Source of the DNA: Arboricoccus pini
GTDB taxonomy: Bacteria > Pseudomonadota > Alphaproteobacteria > Geminicoccales > Geminicoccaceae
Length of the DNA stretch: 64,000 nt
Assembly: GCF_900187945.1 (NCBI RefSeq)
Contig: NZ_FYEH01000015.1
Coordinates: forward strand, 1 to 64,000
Direction of reading: 5' to 3'
Positions 34,902 through 44,063 of the stretch are shown here, one piece after another. Under the pieces are notes generated by a model. That model had not been told where the DNA came from, did no database searches, and was given only the letters and a program-made list of their open reading frames with translations. Each line of letters begins with the position of its first letter. The stretch's first letter is position 1. The position numbers and the translations under genes are program-made.

Positions 34902-35891
34902 ATGAGCATCGGTTTGATCGCGCTTCTGGATGACGTGGCCGCCATAGCCAAGCTGGCCGCGGCATCACTCGACGATATTGCCGGCCAGACAGCTACGGCC
35001 AGCGCCAAGGCTGCCGGCATCGTCATCGACGATGCTGCCGTGGCCCCCAATTATGTCGTAGGCGTCTCGCCGGCGCGCGAATTCCCGATCATCTTGAAGA
35101 TCACGCTGGGCTCGCTACGCAATAAACTGATTTTCCTCCTGCCAGCCGCCCTGTTGCTCGGCTATTTCGCGCCCTGGGCCATCACGCCGCTCCTGATGCT
35201 GGGCGGCGCCTATCTCTCCTACGAGGGGGCGGAGAAGGTGCTAGGGGCGATCAAGCCGCACCATGGCGGGGTCAGTGCCGAAACGACGGCGGTGGCCGCC
35301 GATCCCAAGACATTGGAGGACGAGAAGGTCCAAAGCGCCATCAAGACCGATTTCATCCTTTCAGCCGAGATCATGGCGTTCACGCTGGCATCGATCCCGG
35401 CCGGCAGCATCTGGGTCCAGGCCGTGATCATGGCCCTGGTCGCCATCCTGATCACGCTTGCCGTCTATGGTGTCGTGGCTCTCATCGTCAAGGCGGACGA
35501 TCTGGGTCTGGCTTTGGCGGGCAACCGAGATGCCTCCTTCCTCGGCAGCATCGGCCGTGGCACCGGGCGCGGCCTCGTCAAGACCATGCCCATCCTCCTC
35601 AAGCTCCTCGGGATCGTCGGCACGGCTGCCATGATCTGGGTCGGCGGCGGCATCATTATCCACGGCCTCGAGGTCTATGGCCTGCCGGCCCTGGGCCATG
35701 CGATCGAGACGGCGGCCGAAACCGTTACCCATCCACTGCCGGCTGGCGGCAGCATCGTCGCATGGATCGTCAAGGCCGCGGCCTCCGGCATTGTCGGCCT
35801 GGCGCTGGGTGCCCTCCTCATCCCGCTGGCGACCTATGGCCTGGCGCCGATCGCCCGCGCCCTCAAAGGCAGGCGCGGTCAGGCCGTCTGA
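34902..35891 (+). CDS. DUF808 (YedI-like) inner-membrane protein
   Basis: A 329-residue membrane protein of the YedI family. The hallmark N-terminus (MSIGLIALLDDVAAIAKLAA, then SLDDIAGQ) is followed by KAAGIVIDDAAVAPNYVVG and several hydrophobic helices, with conserved LDD motifs. Its function is unknown in all bacteria that carry it; the repeated acidic motifs might bind a cation. It is monocistronic, with 143 bases upstream and a convergent gene 14 bases downstream. Confidence 0.92.
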   Translation: MSIGLIALLDDVAAIAKLAAASLDDIAGQTATASAKAAGIVIDDAAVAPNYVVGVSPAREFPIILKITLGSLRNKLIFLLPAALLLGYFAPWAITPLLMLGGAYLSYEGAEKVLGAIKPHHGGVSAETTAVAADPKTLEDEKVQSAIKTDFILSAEIMAFTLASIPAGSIWVQAVIMALVAILITLAVYGVVALIVKADDLGLALAGNRDASFLGSIGRGTGRGLVKTMPILLKLLGIVGTAAMIWVGGGIIIHGLEVYGLPALGHAIETAAETVTHPLPAGGSIVAWIVKAAASGIVGLALGALLIPLATYGLAPIARALKGRRGQAV

Positions 35892-35904
35892 AGAAAGGCG
35901 GCGC

Positions 35905-36855
35905 TCAGGGTACTGTAAGATCCACACCGTAGCGCTCGGGCGGCAAGACCTCCTTGATCAAGCCACCCGCCTGAAGATAGGCCGCGACCTTCTCATAGCC
36001 GGCTTTGTCCAAAGCGCCCGGCGGCGAGGCCACGGCCGGAACTGTAACGGTCCAGGACCGACGATTGAGTTCGTCGTCCAGCTCTGGCGCGAAGGTCTTG
36101 AAGCTGTCGAAGGCGGCATCGGGATTGGCCTTCAGCCAGGCGGCCGCCTTGGTAACGGCGTCCATAAAGGCCTTCAGCTCCGGACGGCCCACATCGCCCC
36201 GATTGGCCACATAGACCATCTCGTCGTAGCTGGGGACACCCTCCTCCTCGACAGGATAACAATGCGTCGAGACACCCTGCATGGCGAGTTGGATGGGCTC
36301 GAAATTGCGATAGGCGCCGATCACCGCATCCACCTGTCCGCTAGCCAGAGCGGAAGCCAGGGAGAAATTGACGTTGACGAGTTCGACGTCGCCCAGCTTC
36401 AGTCCATGCCGCGCCAGGATCGTTCGCATGAGGATCGTCTGCAGATCGCCGATCGAGTAGCCGATCTTCTTGCCTTTCAGGTCGTCCAGGGCCGGCCCGT
36501 CGCTTTTGACCATGAGGCAGGTAAGTGGTCGGTCGATAATCGTGCCGATCCGCACGAGCGGCACGCCTTCCGCCTGTTGCATGATCAATTGGGGCTCGTA
36601 GTTGATACCAACATCGGCCTGCCTCGCGATCAGGAGCTTGGTGGCATCATCGGCGCTGGATGGCACGATAACGTCGACATCGAGCCCCTCGGCCGCGAAG
36701 AAGCCCTTCTGCTTGGCAACGATGATGGGCGCGTGGCTGGGATTCGCGAACCAGTCCAAAAGGACGCGGAGTTTTTGCGCCGCCGCGGCTGGTCCCGCCC
36801 CTCCGGCCAACAAACTGGTCATAACGAAGAGCGCCAAAAGGCCCCGCCGCAGCAT
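35905..36855 (-). CDS. NMT1/THI5-like ABC transporter substrate-binding protein
   Basis: A 316-residue periplasmic binding protein with signal peptide (MLRRGLLALFVMTSLLAGG, cleavage near AAAA-Q). The mature start LRVLLDWFANPSHAPIIVAK resembles ThiY, which binds the pyrimidine precursor of thiamine (formylaminopyrimidine), and other NMT1-type binders for nitrate, sulfonates or aromatic acids. ATG 36855 is chosen because AAAGGG lies 7 bases before it; ATG 36876 is possible. No permease or ATPase gene is adjacent, so it must share a transporter encoded elsewhere or be a remnant of a larger operon. Confidence 0.85.
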   Translation of the reverse strand: MLRRGLLALFVMTSLLAGGAGPAAAAQKLRVLLDWFANPSHAPIIVAKQKGFFAAEGLDVDVIVPSSADDATKLLIARQADVGINYEPQLIMQQAEGVPLVRIGTIIDRPLTCLMVKSDGPALDDLKGKKIGYSIGDLQTILMRTILARHGLKLGDVELVNVNFSLASALASGQVDAVIGAYRNFEPIQLAMQGVSTHCYPVEEEGVPSYDEMVYVANRGDVGRPELKAFMDAVTKAAAWLKANPDAAFDSFKTFAPELDDELNRRSWTVTVPAVASPPGALDKAGYEKVAAYLQAGGLIKEVLPPERYGVDLTVP

Positions 36856-36996
36856 CGCACTACCCTTTACTCGCATGGTCCAGCGGCAGGACTTAGAGCC
36901 TAAGGGGCAGCCCCGCTAGTCCTTTCCCCACTGACTGGACATTCGAGAGCGGCTGGCCAGACTAAGGCGCATCTACCCTTCAAAAGCGGGAACGCG

Positions 36997-38028
36997 ATGA
37001 ACGTCTATTGGAACGAGATGGAGTTGGCCCACGACCCGGCCTTCTTTCTCCAGCGTGGCAATCTGCGTCAGCATTTCGAGGTGCCGGGCCGGGCGCTAGC
37101 CCTACTCGAGGGTGCCAAGGCCATGGGACTGACGATCACATCGCCGCCGCCGGTCGATCCCTCTGAGCTGGAAACCGTGCACGCGCCGGACTTCCTGGCG
37201 TTCCTCGAGCATGCTTCCACCGATTGGCGGGCGATGCCGGACAGCGCGCCCGAGGCGGTCCCCAACATTCATCCAACGCCAGAAATGCTGGCCAATGGCG
37301 CCAAGCCCTCGGCCACAATCGTCGGTCGCCTTGGCTGGTACACGGCCGACCTCGCCTGCCCGATCGGGCCCTCGACCTGGCAGGCCGCACTGGCGGCGGC
37401 GACCGGTGCTATCGCCGCCGCCGACGACGCGGCGGCGGGCCGGCATGCCTATGCCCTGGCGCGTCCCCCAGGTCATCACGCCTACCGGGCCCGGACAGGT
37501 GGCCATTGCTATCTCAACAACGCGGCCCTGGCGGCGGAGCGTCTCCGGGCCCATGGCGCAGATCGGGTGGCGATTCTCGACATCGACAGTCATCACGGCA
37601 ATGGCACGCAAGGCATCTTCTGGGAGCGCGATGACGTCTTCTTCGCCTCGATCCACGGCGATCCGAACGGCTACTATCCCTGGTATGTGGGCCATGCGGA
37701 CGAGACGGGCGCCGGTGCGGGCCAGGGCTGCACGCTGAACCAGCCTCTAGCACAGGGTACCGGCGATGGCCCCTGGCTGGCGGCCCTGGATAATGCTCTC
37801 GAATCTGCCCAACGCTTTGGCGCCGATGCGGTCGTGGTCAGTCTCGGCTTCGATGCCTCCGAGCACGAGCCCTTGAGCTTTCTCAAAATCACCGCCGATG
37901 GCTTCGCCCGCGCCGGCCAGGCCATCTCCCGGGCGCGCAGGCCCACCGCCATCGTCCAGGAAGGCGGCTACGCCGTCGACCATCTGGGCACTTTGCTGCA
38001 ACGCTTCCTCGACGGGTTCGGCGCCTGA
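36997..38028 (+). CDS. Histone-deacetylase family amidohydrolase (acetylpolyamine amidohydrolase-like)
   Basis: A 343-residue zinc deacetylase of the HDAC/AcuC/AphA superfamily. Active-site blocks are intact: ARPPGHHAYRARTGGHCYL (the His-His charge relay), LDIDSHHGNGTQGIF (zinc Asp and His), LGFDASEHEP (zinc Asp) and QEGGYAVD (catalytic Tyr). The GHCYLNNAALAA and HHGNGTQGIF blocks match bacterial acetylpolyamine amidohydrolases most closely. It would remove acetyl groups from polyamines or small amides in the cytosol. It is divergent from the NMT1-like binding-protein gene and followed after 63 bases by the flavin reductase gene. Confidence 0.9.
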   Translation: MNVYWNEMELAHDPAFFLQRGNLRQHFEVPGRALALLEGAKAMGLTITSPPPVDPSELETVHAPDFLAFLEHASTDWRAMPDSAPEAVPNIHPTPEMLANGAKPSATIVGRLGWYTADLACPIGPSTWQAALAAATGAIAAADDAAAGRHAYALARPPGHHAYRARTGGHCYLNNAALAAERLRAHGADRVAILDIDSHHGNGTQGIFWERDDVFFASIHGDPNGYYPWYVGHADETGAGAGQGCTLNQPLAQGTGDGPWLAALDNALESAQRFGADAVVVSLGFDASEHEPLSFLKITADGFARAGQAISRARRPTAIVQEGGYAVDHLGTLLQRFLDGFGA

Positions 38029-38091
38029 GCTCAGCGACAGACCGCCAGCTGGAAGCTTTCGATCCTGCCCGTTCGCGAAGGAAGTCAGGCG

Positions 38092-38655
38092 ATGACCCGC
38101 TCCAAGCCGAAAGTGGATTTCCCGACCGGCAAGGTGCGCCGCTTCCTCGAGCCGGGTCCGATCGTGCTCGTCTCGTCCAGCTGGCGGGGCCAGCGCAACA
38201 TCATGACGCTCGGCTGGCACACGGTGCTGGAATTCTCGCCGTCGCTGGTCGGGCTCATGATCTCGGCGGGCAATCACAGCTTCGAGCTAATCAGGAGCAG
38301 CCGCGAATGCGTGATCAACCTGCCAACGACGGCCCTGACCGCCGAGGTGGTCAAGATTGGCAATACGTCCGGTGCCAAGCTCGACAAATTCGCGGCGTTC
38401 GGCCTCACGCCCGAAGCCGCAGCCAAGGTCGAGGCGCCGCTCATCGGTGAATGTCACGCGAATTTCGAGTGCCGTATGCACGAGGATGCGCTGGTCGAGC
38501 GCTACAATTTCTTCATCTTCGAGGTGGTAAAGGCGCATGTAGCACCCTCGCCCGAGCATCCCCGGACCCTGCACTACACGGGCGACGGGGTCTTCATGGA
38601 GTCGGGCAGGATCATCAGCCGACGTTCGCTGTTCCGGCCGGAGCTGCTCGACTGA
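38092..38655 (+). CDS. Flavin reductase family protein (flavoprotein oxygenase type)
   Basis: A 187-residue FMN-binding split-barrel protein of the flavin_reduct family. Characteristic parts are VLVSSSWRGQRNIMTLGW, the SRECVINLPT strand and the NTSGAKLDKF helix start. Such proteins supply reduced FMN to two-component monooxygenases or act as FMN-dependent oxidoreductases. AAGGAAG stands upstream of the ATG. An LLM-class monooxygenase follows on the same strand 307 bases later, which is the natural candidate partner. A second LLM enzyme at 23.6 kb could also use it. Confidence 0.88.
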   Translation: MTRSKPKVDFPTGKVRRFLEPGPIVLVSSSWRGQRNIMTLGWHTVLEFSPSLVGLMISAGNHSFELIRSSRECVINLPTTALTAEVVKIGNTSGAKLDKFAAFGLTPEAAAKVEAPLIGECHANFECRMHEDALVERYNFFIFEVVKAHVAPSPEHPRTLHYTGDGVFMESGRIISRRSLFRPELLD

Positions 38656-38962
38656 CGATTCGAGCTGGTGACGGCCCGCGCTCCGTCTTGCTCGACGCCT
38701 GCGCTCGCATCACGTAGATGAGCACGCCCGCTCCCCCCAATCCACCGCCCATTTTTGACATGGCCGGGGATCCGAGCTCGAAGGGACGATGACGGCTCCA
38801 GGCCGGGCGTGACCGTTCGCAGCTGGGCGTTCGATGTGGCCGAGCATATGGGCCGGCCCTTAGCAGTTGCCAAGGCGCGGTGACAAAGCCGGCCGTGCGC
38901 GCCATGATCGACATGGAGCCAAGCCCGCGTCCCCCACAGCCACTTTTACCAAGGAGGCTCGC
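38656..38962. other. Intergenic region before the second LLM monooxygenase
   Basis: A 307-base gap follows the flavin reductase. A 24-codon frame beginning at ATG 38718 (MSTPAPPNPPPIFDMAGD) is proline-rich and ends in TGA, but it has no ribosome-binding site and is probably chance. The minus-strand frames are shadows. The gap is large enough to give the monooxygenase its own promoter. Confidence 0.35.
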
Positions 38963-40288
38963 ATGGCCAAACGGCAATTGAAACTCGGCGCGTTCATGCG
39001 GCCGGTCAGCCTCCACACGGGCGCCTGGCGCTACCCCGGCGCCTGGGCGGATGCGAATTTCAATTTCGCGCATCTCAAGCGCATGGCGCAAAAGCTTGAG
39101 GAAGGCCTCTTCGACGCCTTCTTCATGGCCGATCACCTGGCCGTGCTCAACATGCCGGTCGAGGCACTGAAGCGCAGCCACACGGTGACGTCCTTCGAGC
39201 CCTTCACGCTGCTCTCGGCGCTGGCCGGCGCCACCGAGCATCTGGGCCTGGTCGCTACCGCCTCGACCACATTCGACGAACCCTACCATATAGCCAGGCG
39301 CTTTGCCTCACTCGACCATATTTCGGGCGGCCGGGCCGGCTGGAACGTCGTTACCACCTCCAACCCGGACGCTGCCCGTAATTTCGGTCGCGAGGATCTG
39401 CTCGACCATGACGAGCGTTATCGCCGGGCCCGCGAGTTCGTCGACGTCGTCACCGGCCTCTGGGACAGCTTTGCCGATGATGCCTTCGTTCGCAACGTCG
39501 AGACGGGAATCTATTTCGACCCCGCCCGCATGCATGTCCTGGATCACAAGGGCGAGTTCCTAAATGTCCGCGGCCCGCTCAACATCGCCCGCCCAGTCCA
39601 GGGCTGGCCTGTCATCGTCCAGGCCGGTTCGTCCGAGCCGGGCCGCCAACTGGCAGCGGAAACCGCCGAGGCCATCTTTGGCGCCGCGAACACGATCGAG
39701 GCGGGCCGCGCCTTCTATGCGGACGTCAAGGAGCGGATGGATCGGCTTGGCCGTCCGCGCGAGCATCTCAAGATCCTGCCCGGCCTCTTTGTGATCGTAG
39801 CCGACAGCCTGGCAGAAGCCCAGGAGCGGCGTGCCTTGCTCGATAGCAAGGTGCATGCGCAAAGTGCGATCGCGTCCTTGTCGGTCTGGCTGGGACTGGA
39901 TGTGAGCAGCTTCGATCTCGACCGGCCGCTGCCGGACAATCTTCCGGAGACCAACCAGAGCCGCTCCGGGCGCGAACGTGTCATCGAAATGGCGCGGCGC
40001 GAAAATCTGACGGTGCGGCAGCTGGCCCAGCGGCTCGGCGGCTATGGCGGCCTGACTATGATCGGAACAGCGGCCTCGATTGCCGATGAGATGGAGGCGT
40101 GGCTGGAAAGCGAGGCCTGCGACGGGTTCAACGTCATGTTTCCCTATCTGCCGGACGGGCTCTTCGATTTCGTCGACAAGGTGATTCCCGAGCTGCAGCG
40201 GCGTGGGATCTACCGTCTGGCCTATGAGGGATCGACGCTGCGGGAGAATCTGGGGCTGCCGCGACCGGCCAATCGCTTCTTCGATTGA
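38963..40288 (+). CDS. LLM-class FMN-dependent monooxygenase (NtaA/SnaA/DszA type), second copy
   Basis: A 441-residue TIM-barrel monooxygenase. A perfect AAGGAGG lies 5 bases before ATG 38963, which settles the start. Family blocks are RQLKLGAFMRPVSLHTGAWR, FASLDHISGGRAGWNVVTTS, NVRGPLNIARPVQGWPVIV and QAGSSEPGRQLAA. It is similar in architecture to the enzyme at 23630 but clearly diverged. It is probably supplied with reduced FMN by the reductase gene upstream. Substrates in the family are chelators, sulfones and other C-N or C-S compounds; the actual one is unknown. Confidence 0.9.
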   Translation: MAKRQLKLGAFMRPVSLHTGAWRYPGAWADANFNFAHLKRMAQKLEEGLFDAFFMADHLAVLNMPVEALKRSHTVTSFEPFTLLSALAGATEHLGLVATASTTFDEPYHIARRFASLDHISGGRAGWNVVTTSNPDAARNFGREDLLDHDERYRRAREFVDVVTGLWDSFADDAFVRNVETGIYFDPARMHVLDHKGEFLNVRGPLNIARPVQGWPVIVQAGSSEPGRQLAAETAEAIFGAANTIEAGRAFYADVKERMDRLGRPREHLKILPGLFVIVADSLAEAQERRALLDSKVHAQSAIASLSVWLGLDVSSFDLDRPLPDNLPETNQSRSGRERVIEMARRENLTVRQLAQRLGGYGGLTMIGTAASIADEMEAWLESEACDGFNVMFPYLPDGLFDFVDKVIPELQRRGIYRLAYEGSTLRENLGLPRPANRFFD

Positions 40289-40392
40289 GCGCCAGGACTG
40301 CGGTTCCAGGCATTTGAACAGACCTGACCACCGCTTGCCTCCGAGGCTGCGCGTCATATGGTTAGAGCCTACCTGAATCAGGAGGATATCCC

Positions 40393-42120
40393 ATGGCGCA
40401 GACCGTTGCCGATCAGATGGTGCAGACACTGGCTGCCATCGGAGTTAAGCGGATCTATGGGATCGTCGGCGACAGCCTGAACGGCTTTACCGATTCGCTC
40501 CGCCGTCAGGGAGAAATCGAGTGGCTGCATGTTCGCCATGAGGAAGTGGCAGCCTTCGCGGCTGGCGCCGAGGCGCATCTGACGGGAGAGCTTGCCGTCT
40601 GTGCCGGGTCCTGCGGGCCGGGCAATCTGCATCTGATCAATGGTCTTTTCGACTGCCATCGCTCGCGGGTGCCGGTCCTCGCGATCGCCGCCCAGATACC
40701 TTCAGCCGAGATCGGCTCCGGTTATTTCCAGGAAACCCATCCCGAGAATCTCTTCAAGGAATGTTCCTCCTGGTGCGAGCTCGTGGCCTCGCCACAGCAA
40801 TTGCCGCGCATGCTCGAGATAGCCATCCGCAATGCCGTGATGACGAACGGGGTCTCGGTCCTGGTCATCCCGGGCGACGTCGCCCTGCTCCCTGCCTTGC
40901 CCACGCCGGCGCCGAAGCCAGCCGGGCTCCTCCCCGAGCCCGCCTCGCTCATTCCGGGGGAAGCGTCGCTGGACGGTCTGGCCAAGCTTCTCAACGAGGC
41001 CAAGGCGGTCACACTCCTTTGCGGCGGAGGCTGTGCCGGCGCCCACGCCGAACTTCTGGCGGTGGCAGAGGCACTCAAGGCGCCGATCGTGCACGCCATG
41101 CGCGGCAAGGAGCACGTCGAATGGGACAACCCTTTCGATGTCGGCATGACGGGATTGATCGGCTTCGCCTCGGGCTACCATGCCATGCAGAACTGCGACA
41201 CGCTTTTGATGCTGGGGACCGACTTTCCCTATCGTCAGTTCTATCCGGGCAAAGCAAAGATCGCCCAGGTCGACAAAAGAGGCGCGCAGATCGGTCGCCG
41301 GGTGCCGGTCGATCTCGGCATTGAGGGCGACGTCAAGTCGACCCTGCGTGCCTTGCTGCCACGCCTGGAGGCCAAGTCCACACGGCGGCATCTGGACTCC
41401 GCGCTCGACCATTACAAGAAGGCGCGCAAGGAGCTGGATGAGCTGGCGACCGGCCGCGCGGGCGGGCCGCTGCACCCGCAGCACGTCACCCGCGTCGTCA
41501 GCGAGATCGCTGCCGAGGACGCGGTCTTCACCTGCGATGTCGGTTTGCCGACAGTCTGGGCGGCCCGCTACCTCGGCATGAATGGCAAGCGCCGCCTCCT
41601 GGGCTCGTTCTGGCATGGCTCGATGGCGAACGCGATGGCGCAGGCGATCGGTGCGCAGGCAGCGTTTCGCGAGCGCCAGGTCGTATCGCTGTCGGGCGAT
41701 GGCGGCTTCACCATGCTGATGGGCGACTTTCTCAGCCTGAAGCAGCTCGATTTGCCGGTAAAGGTCGTCGTGTTCAATAACGGCGCCCTGGGCTTCATCG
41801 AGCTCGAACAGAAAAGTTCGGGCTTCCTCGACACCGGCACTGATTTCGACAATCCCAATTTCGCCGCCATGGCAGAGGCCTGCGGCATCAAGGGCGTGCG
41901 CATCGAGAACCCAGCCGACGTCGAATCCAAGATCCGCGAAGCGTTCGCGCATCCCGGGCCCGTCGTCATCGATGCGGTCGTCAATCGGTCCGAGCTCGCC
42001 ATGCCGCCCAAGGTCACGGCCGAGATGGCCAAGGGCTTTACCATGTACATGCTCAAGGCCGTCCTGAATGGCCGCAGCAATGCCCTCGTCGAGATGGCGA
42101 CGAGCAACTGGCGGCGGTGA
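40393..42120 (+). CDS. poxB: Pyruvate dehydrogenase (quinone), PoxB
   Basis: A 575-residue thiamine-diphosphate flavoenzyme that oxidises pyruvate to acetate and CO2 and passes electrons to ubiquinone at the inner membrane. It aligns along its whole length with E. coli PoxB as I remember it: E50 in [14 protein letters not shown] for ThDP activation, [52 protein letters not shown], and the ThDP/Mg motif [14 protein letters not shown]. The C-terminal end (ATSNWRR) matches the membrane-binding tail AKTNWLR. AGGAGG precedes the ATG by 7 bases. It is monocistronic. In other bacteria it is used in stationary phase or when the pyruvate dehydrogenase complex is limiting. Confidence 0.95.
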   Translation: MAQTVADQMVQTLAAIGVKRIYGIVGDSLNGFTDSLRRQGEIEWLHVRHEEVAAFAAGAEAHLTGELAVCAGSCGPGNLHLINGLFDCHRSRVPVLAIAAQIPSAEIGSGYFQETHPENLFKECSSWCELVASPQQLPRMLEIAIRNAVMTNGVSVLVIPGDVALLPALPTPAPKPAGLLPEPASLIPGEASLDGLAKLLNEAKAVTLLCGGGCAGAHAELLAVAEALKAPIVHAMRGKEHVEWDNPFDVGMTGLIGFASGYHAMQNCDTLLMLGTDFPYRQFYPGKAKIAQVDKRGAQIGRRVPVDLGIEGDVKSTLRALLPRLEAKSTRRHLDSALDHYKKARKELDELATGRAGGPLHPQHVTRVVSEIAAEDAVFTCDVGLPTVWAARYLGMNGKRRLLGSFWHGSMANAMAQAIGAQAAFRERQVVSLSGDGGFTMLMGDFLSLKQLDLPVKVVVFNNGALGFIELEQKSSGFLDTGTDFDNPNFAAMAEACGIKGVRIENPADVESKIREAFAHPGPVVIDAVVNRSELAMPPKVTAEMAKGFTMYMLKAVLNGRSNALVEMATSNWRR

Positions 42121-42197
42121 GCGGCGCCACCTGAATCAAAATCGGCCGTCTCCTCAAGATGGCCGTTGGTTCCCCCCTCCCCTCGCCGGATCGACGC

Positions 42198-43391
42198 TCA
42201 AAGCGACGCTAGGCTGTGTATGGCGTCCAGGAAACGGGCGATGTCGGCCTCGGTCGTGTAGGCATGCGGTGCCACGCGATTGCAGGTGCGGGGCGGTTCG
42301 AAATTGAGCCGCGTCGTCCGCCAATCAAGCGTGGCGATCGTGATGTCGGACTGAGCGAGCCTCGCCGTCACGGAAGAAGCCTCGTGATTGGCCAGTGCGA
42401 AGGTGAGGAAGGCCGGGCGATCCGCCTGCGCCTCCCAAACCTGGACCCCGGGGATGGCCTGCAGTCCCTGGCAGATCTGCGCCACCCTGGCATCGATCGC
42501 GGCCGCTATCGCGGCGATGCCCCAGCTTTGCACATGCCGGATCGCGGCACCGAGCCCCAACCGGGCGGCCCAGGAAAACTCATAAGCCTCGAAACGGCGC
42601 GAGACGTCGCGGAGCGCATAGCCATCCCACCCAAAAGTGGTTCCGGCCAGCTGATCGATGATCGGCGGATCGCCCAGAATCTCCAAAGCTCGCGGCGAGA
42701 GTGCCATCAATGCCTGGCCACGCGGACCGCGCAGCCATTTCCGGGCGGGCGCCACCAGAATATCGGCATTCAACGCCATCGCATCGACCGGGAAACGCCC
42801 GACCGCTTGCGCACCATCGACGAAGAAGAGGCACGAATCGGGGCGCGGCAGGGCACCCACGGCCTCTACGGGCTGCCGAAATCCCGTGGCACTTTCGACC
42901 ACGGGCATGCAGATCGCCTGCGTGCGCTCGTCGATGAGATGGCGGAGATGGTCGACGATGAGCTGTCCGTCCCGACCACGCTCGACGACCGCCACCTCGA
43001 TGTCCTCTAGCTGGCGTCGACGCAGAATGTTGAGGACATTACTGCCCCATTCCCCGCGCGAGACGATGATCTTGGCGCCAGGAGACAGCCTGAGCGCATG
43101 GAAGGCCATGGCCCAGAGGCGGCCTGAAGTTTCGCCAAAGGCGATCTCGTCGGGCATGCGGCCTAGCAGCTCGGCCACGGCCTCACGGACGGGTTCGATG
43201 CGAACAGCGGCATGCGCCATCGCCGCGTGGGGCCCCTTGAGCAGCTCGAGATCGAGCTGCTCAGCCACAGCCTGCTGCACGGCGCGTGGCTGCAACCCGG
43301 CGCTGGCGGCGTTGAGATGCACACCAACTGCTGCCGCCGGCGTCGCCGCGCGAAATGCCTTCAGGTTAAGCCAATCCTCATTCCCAGCCAT
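42198..43391 (-). CDS. Aminotransferase class V-fold PLP enzyme
   Basis: A 397-residue fold-type I PLP enzyme related to cysteine desulfurases and isopenicillin-N epimerase-like proteins. The N-terminal block HLNAASAGLQPRAVQQAV, the FFVDGAQAVGRFPVD block (PLP-binding Asp with Ala-Gln) and VAPARKWLRGPRGQALM (Schiff-base Lys) are visible. ATG 43391 is preceded by GGGGGAG, which excludes the longer frame. No sulfur-carrier or SUF/ISC partner genes are adjacent, so a role in amino-acid racemisation, lyase chemistry or transamination is as likely as sulfur transfer. Confidence 0.88.
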   Translation of the reverse strand: MAGNEDWLNLKAFRAATPAAAVGVHLNAASAGLQPRAVQQAVAEQLDLELLKGPHAAMAHAAVRIEPVREAVAELLGRMPDEIAFGETSGRLWAMAFHALRLSPGAKIIVSRGEWGSNVLNILRRRQLEDIEVAVVERGRDGQLIVDHLRHLIDERTQAICMPVVESATGFRQPVEAVGALPRPDSCLFFVDGAQAVGRFPVDAMALNADILVAPARKWLRGPRGQALMALSPRALEILGDPPIIDQLAGTTFGWDGYALRDVSRRFEAYEFSWAARLGLGAAIRHVQSWGIAAIAAAIDARVAQICQGLQAIPGVQVWEAQADRPAFLTFALANHEASSVTARLAQSDITIATLDWRTTRLNFEPPRTCNRVAPHAYTTEADIARFLDAIHSLASL

Positions 43392-43543
43392 GGTCGGGCT
43401 CCCCCTTCCCGCCAGGAGGAAGCCAGGAAAACGCGCGGTCGACAATAGCCGCAATGGGGGCTACGGCCGGCCGAAATAGAGGAGCGCTCCGGCCGGCGGC
43501 CCGCTGCAGGTGGCCGATGCCAGCTGCGACCGAGGCCCGTTCC

Positions 43544-44032
43544 TCAGGTCTGCTTGAGGACCCGGGTCAAACCCTTCAATCCGGCGGTATAGACATCGGT
43601 GACGGCTTTGATGGCGTCCGCCTCGGAGGCGCCCTTGGGGTCGAACTTGCTGGTCCAGACGACCTCGCAACCATCGTCGTCCCAGCCGACCTTTATGCTG
43701 GAAACATAATTCTGGACGGGTAGCGGACTTTCGAGAATCTTGTAGGTCAGCGTCGTCGTCTTGTCGTCGGCGCTGACCAGTTGTTCGACGAACTTGGCGC
43801 CGTCCTGAGTCGTTAAGGTACGGACCGTAGCACCGTCCTTGGTGCTCAGTTCGCAGCTTTTGATACCCGGATGCCATGTCGAGATCGAGCAGAAATCCTT
43901 GATTACCGCCCATGCCTGTTCCGGCGTCGAACCATACTCGCGGCGCTTGCGCACATCTGCGGCGTCCGCTTCAGCGGCCATGGCGAAGGTGAAAGCGGCC
44001 GCCATCAGGCCTAGGGCGAGTTTGCGCGGCAT
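43544..44032 (-). CDS. Secreted SRPBCC family protein
   Basis: A 162-residue protein with a clear signal peptide (MPRKLALGLMAAAFTFAMA, cleavage near ADA-AD) and a START/polyketide-cyclase-like ligand-binding fold: EYGSTPEQAWAVIKDFCSI at the N-terminal helix and TYKILESPLPVQNYVSSI in the sheet. Two internal Cys could form a periplasmic disulfide. Relatives bind hydrophobic small molecules, but none of the exported ones is well understood. It stands alone, 152 bases upstream of the class-V aminotransferase gene on the same strand. Confidence 0.85.
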   Translation of the reverse strand: MPRKLALGLMAAAFTFAMAAEADAADVRKRREYGSTPEQAWAVIKDFCSISTWHPGIKSCELSTKDGATVRTLTTQDGAKFVEQLVSADDKTTTLTYKILESPLPVQNYVSSIKVGWDDDGCEVVWTSKFDPKGASEADAIKAVTDVYTAGLKGLTRVLKQT

Positions 44033-44063
44033 CCAATGCCTCCCATAAGATAAATCCTATGGG

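Noticed and set aside
42144-42175. Rho-independent terminator after poxB / aminotransferase
   Set aside because: The GGCC-based stem is only five pairs with a long loop, and the T run is short; too weak to call.
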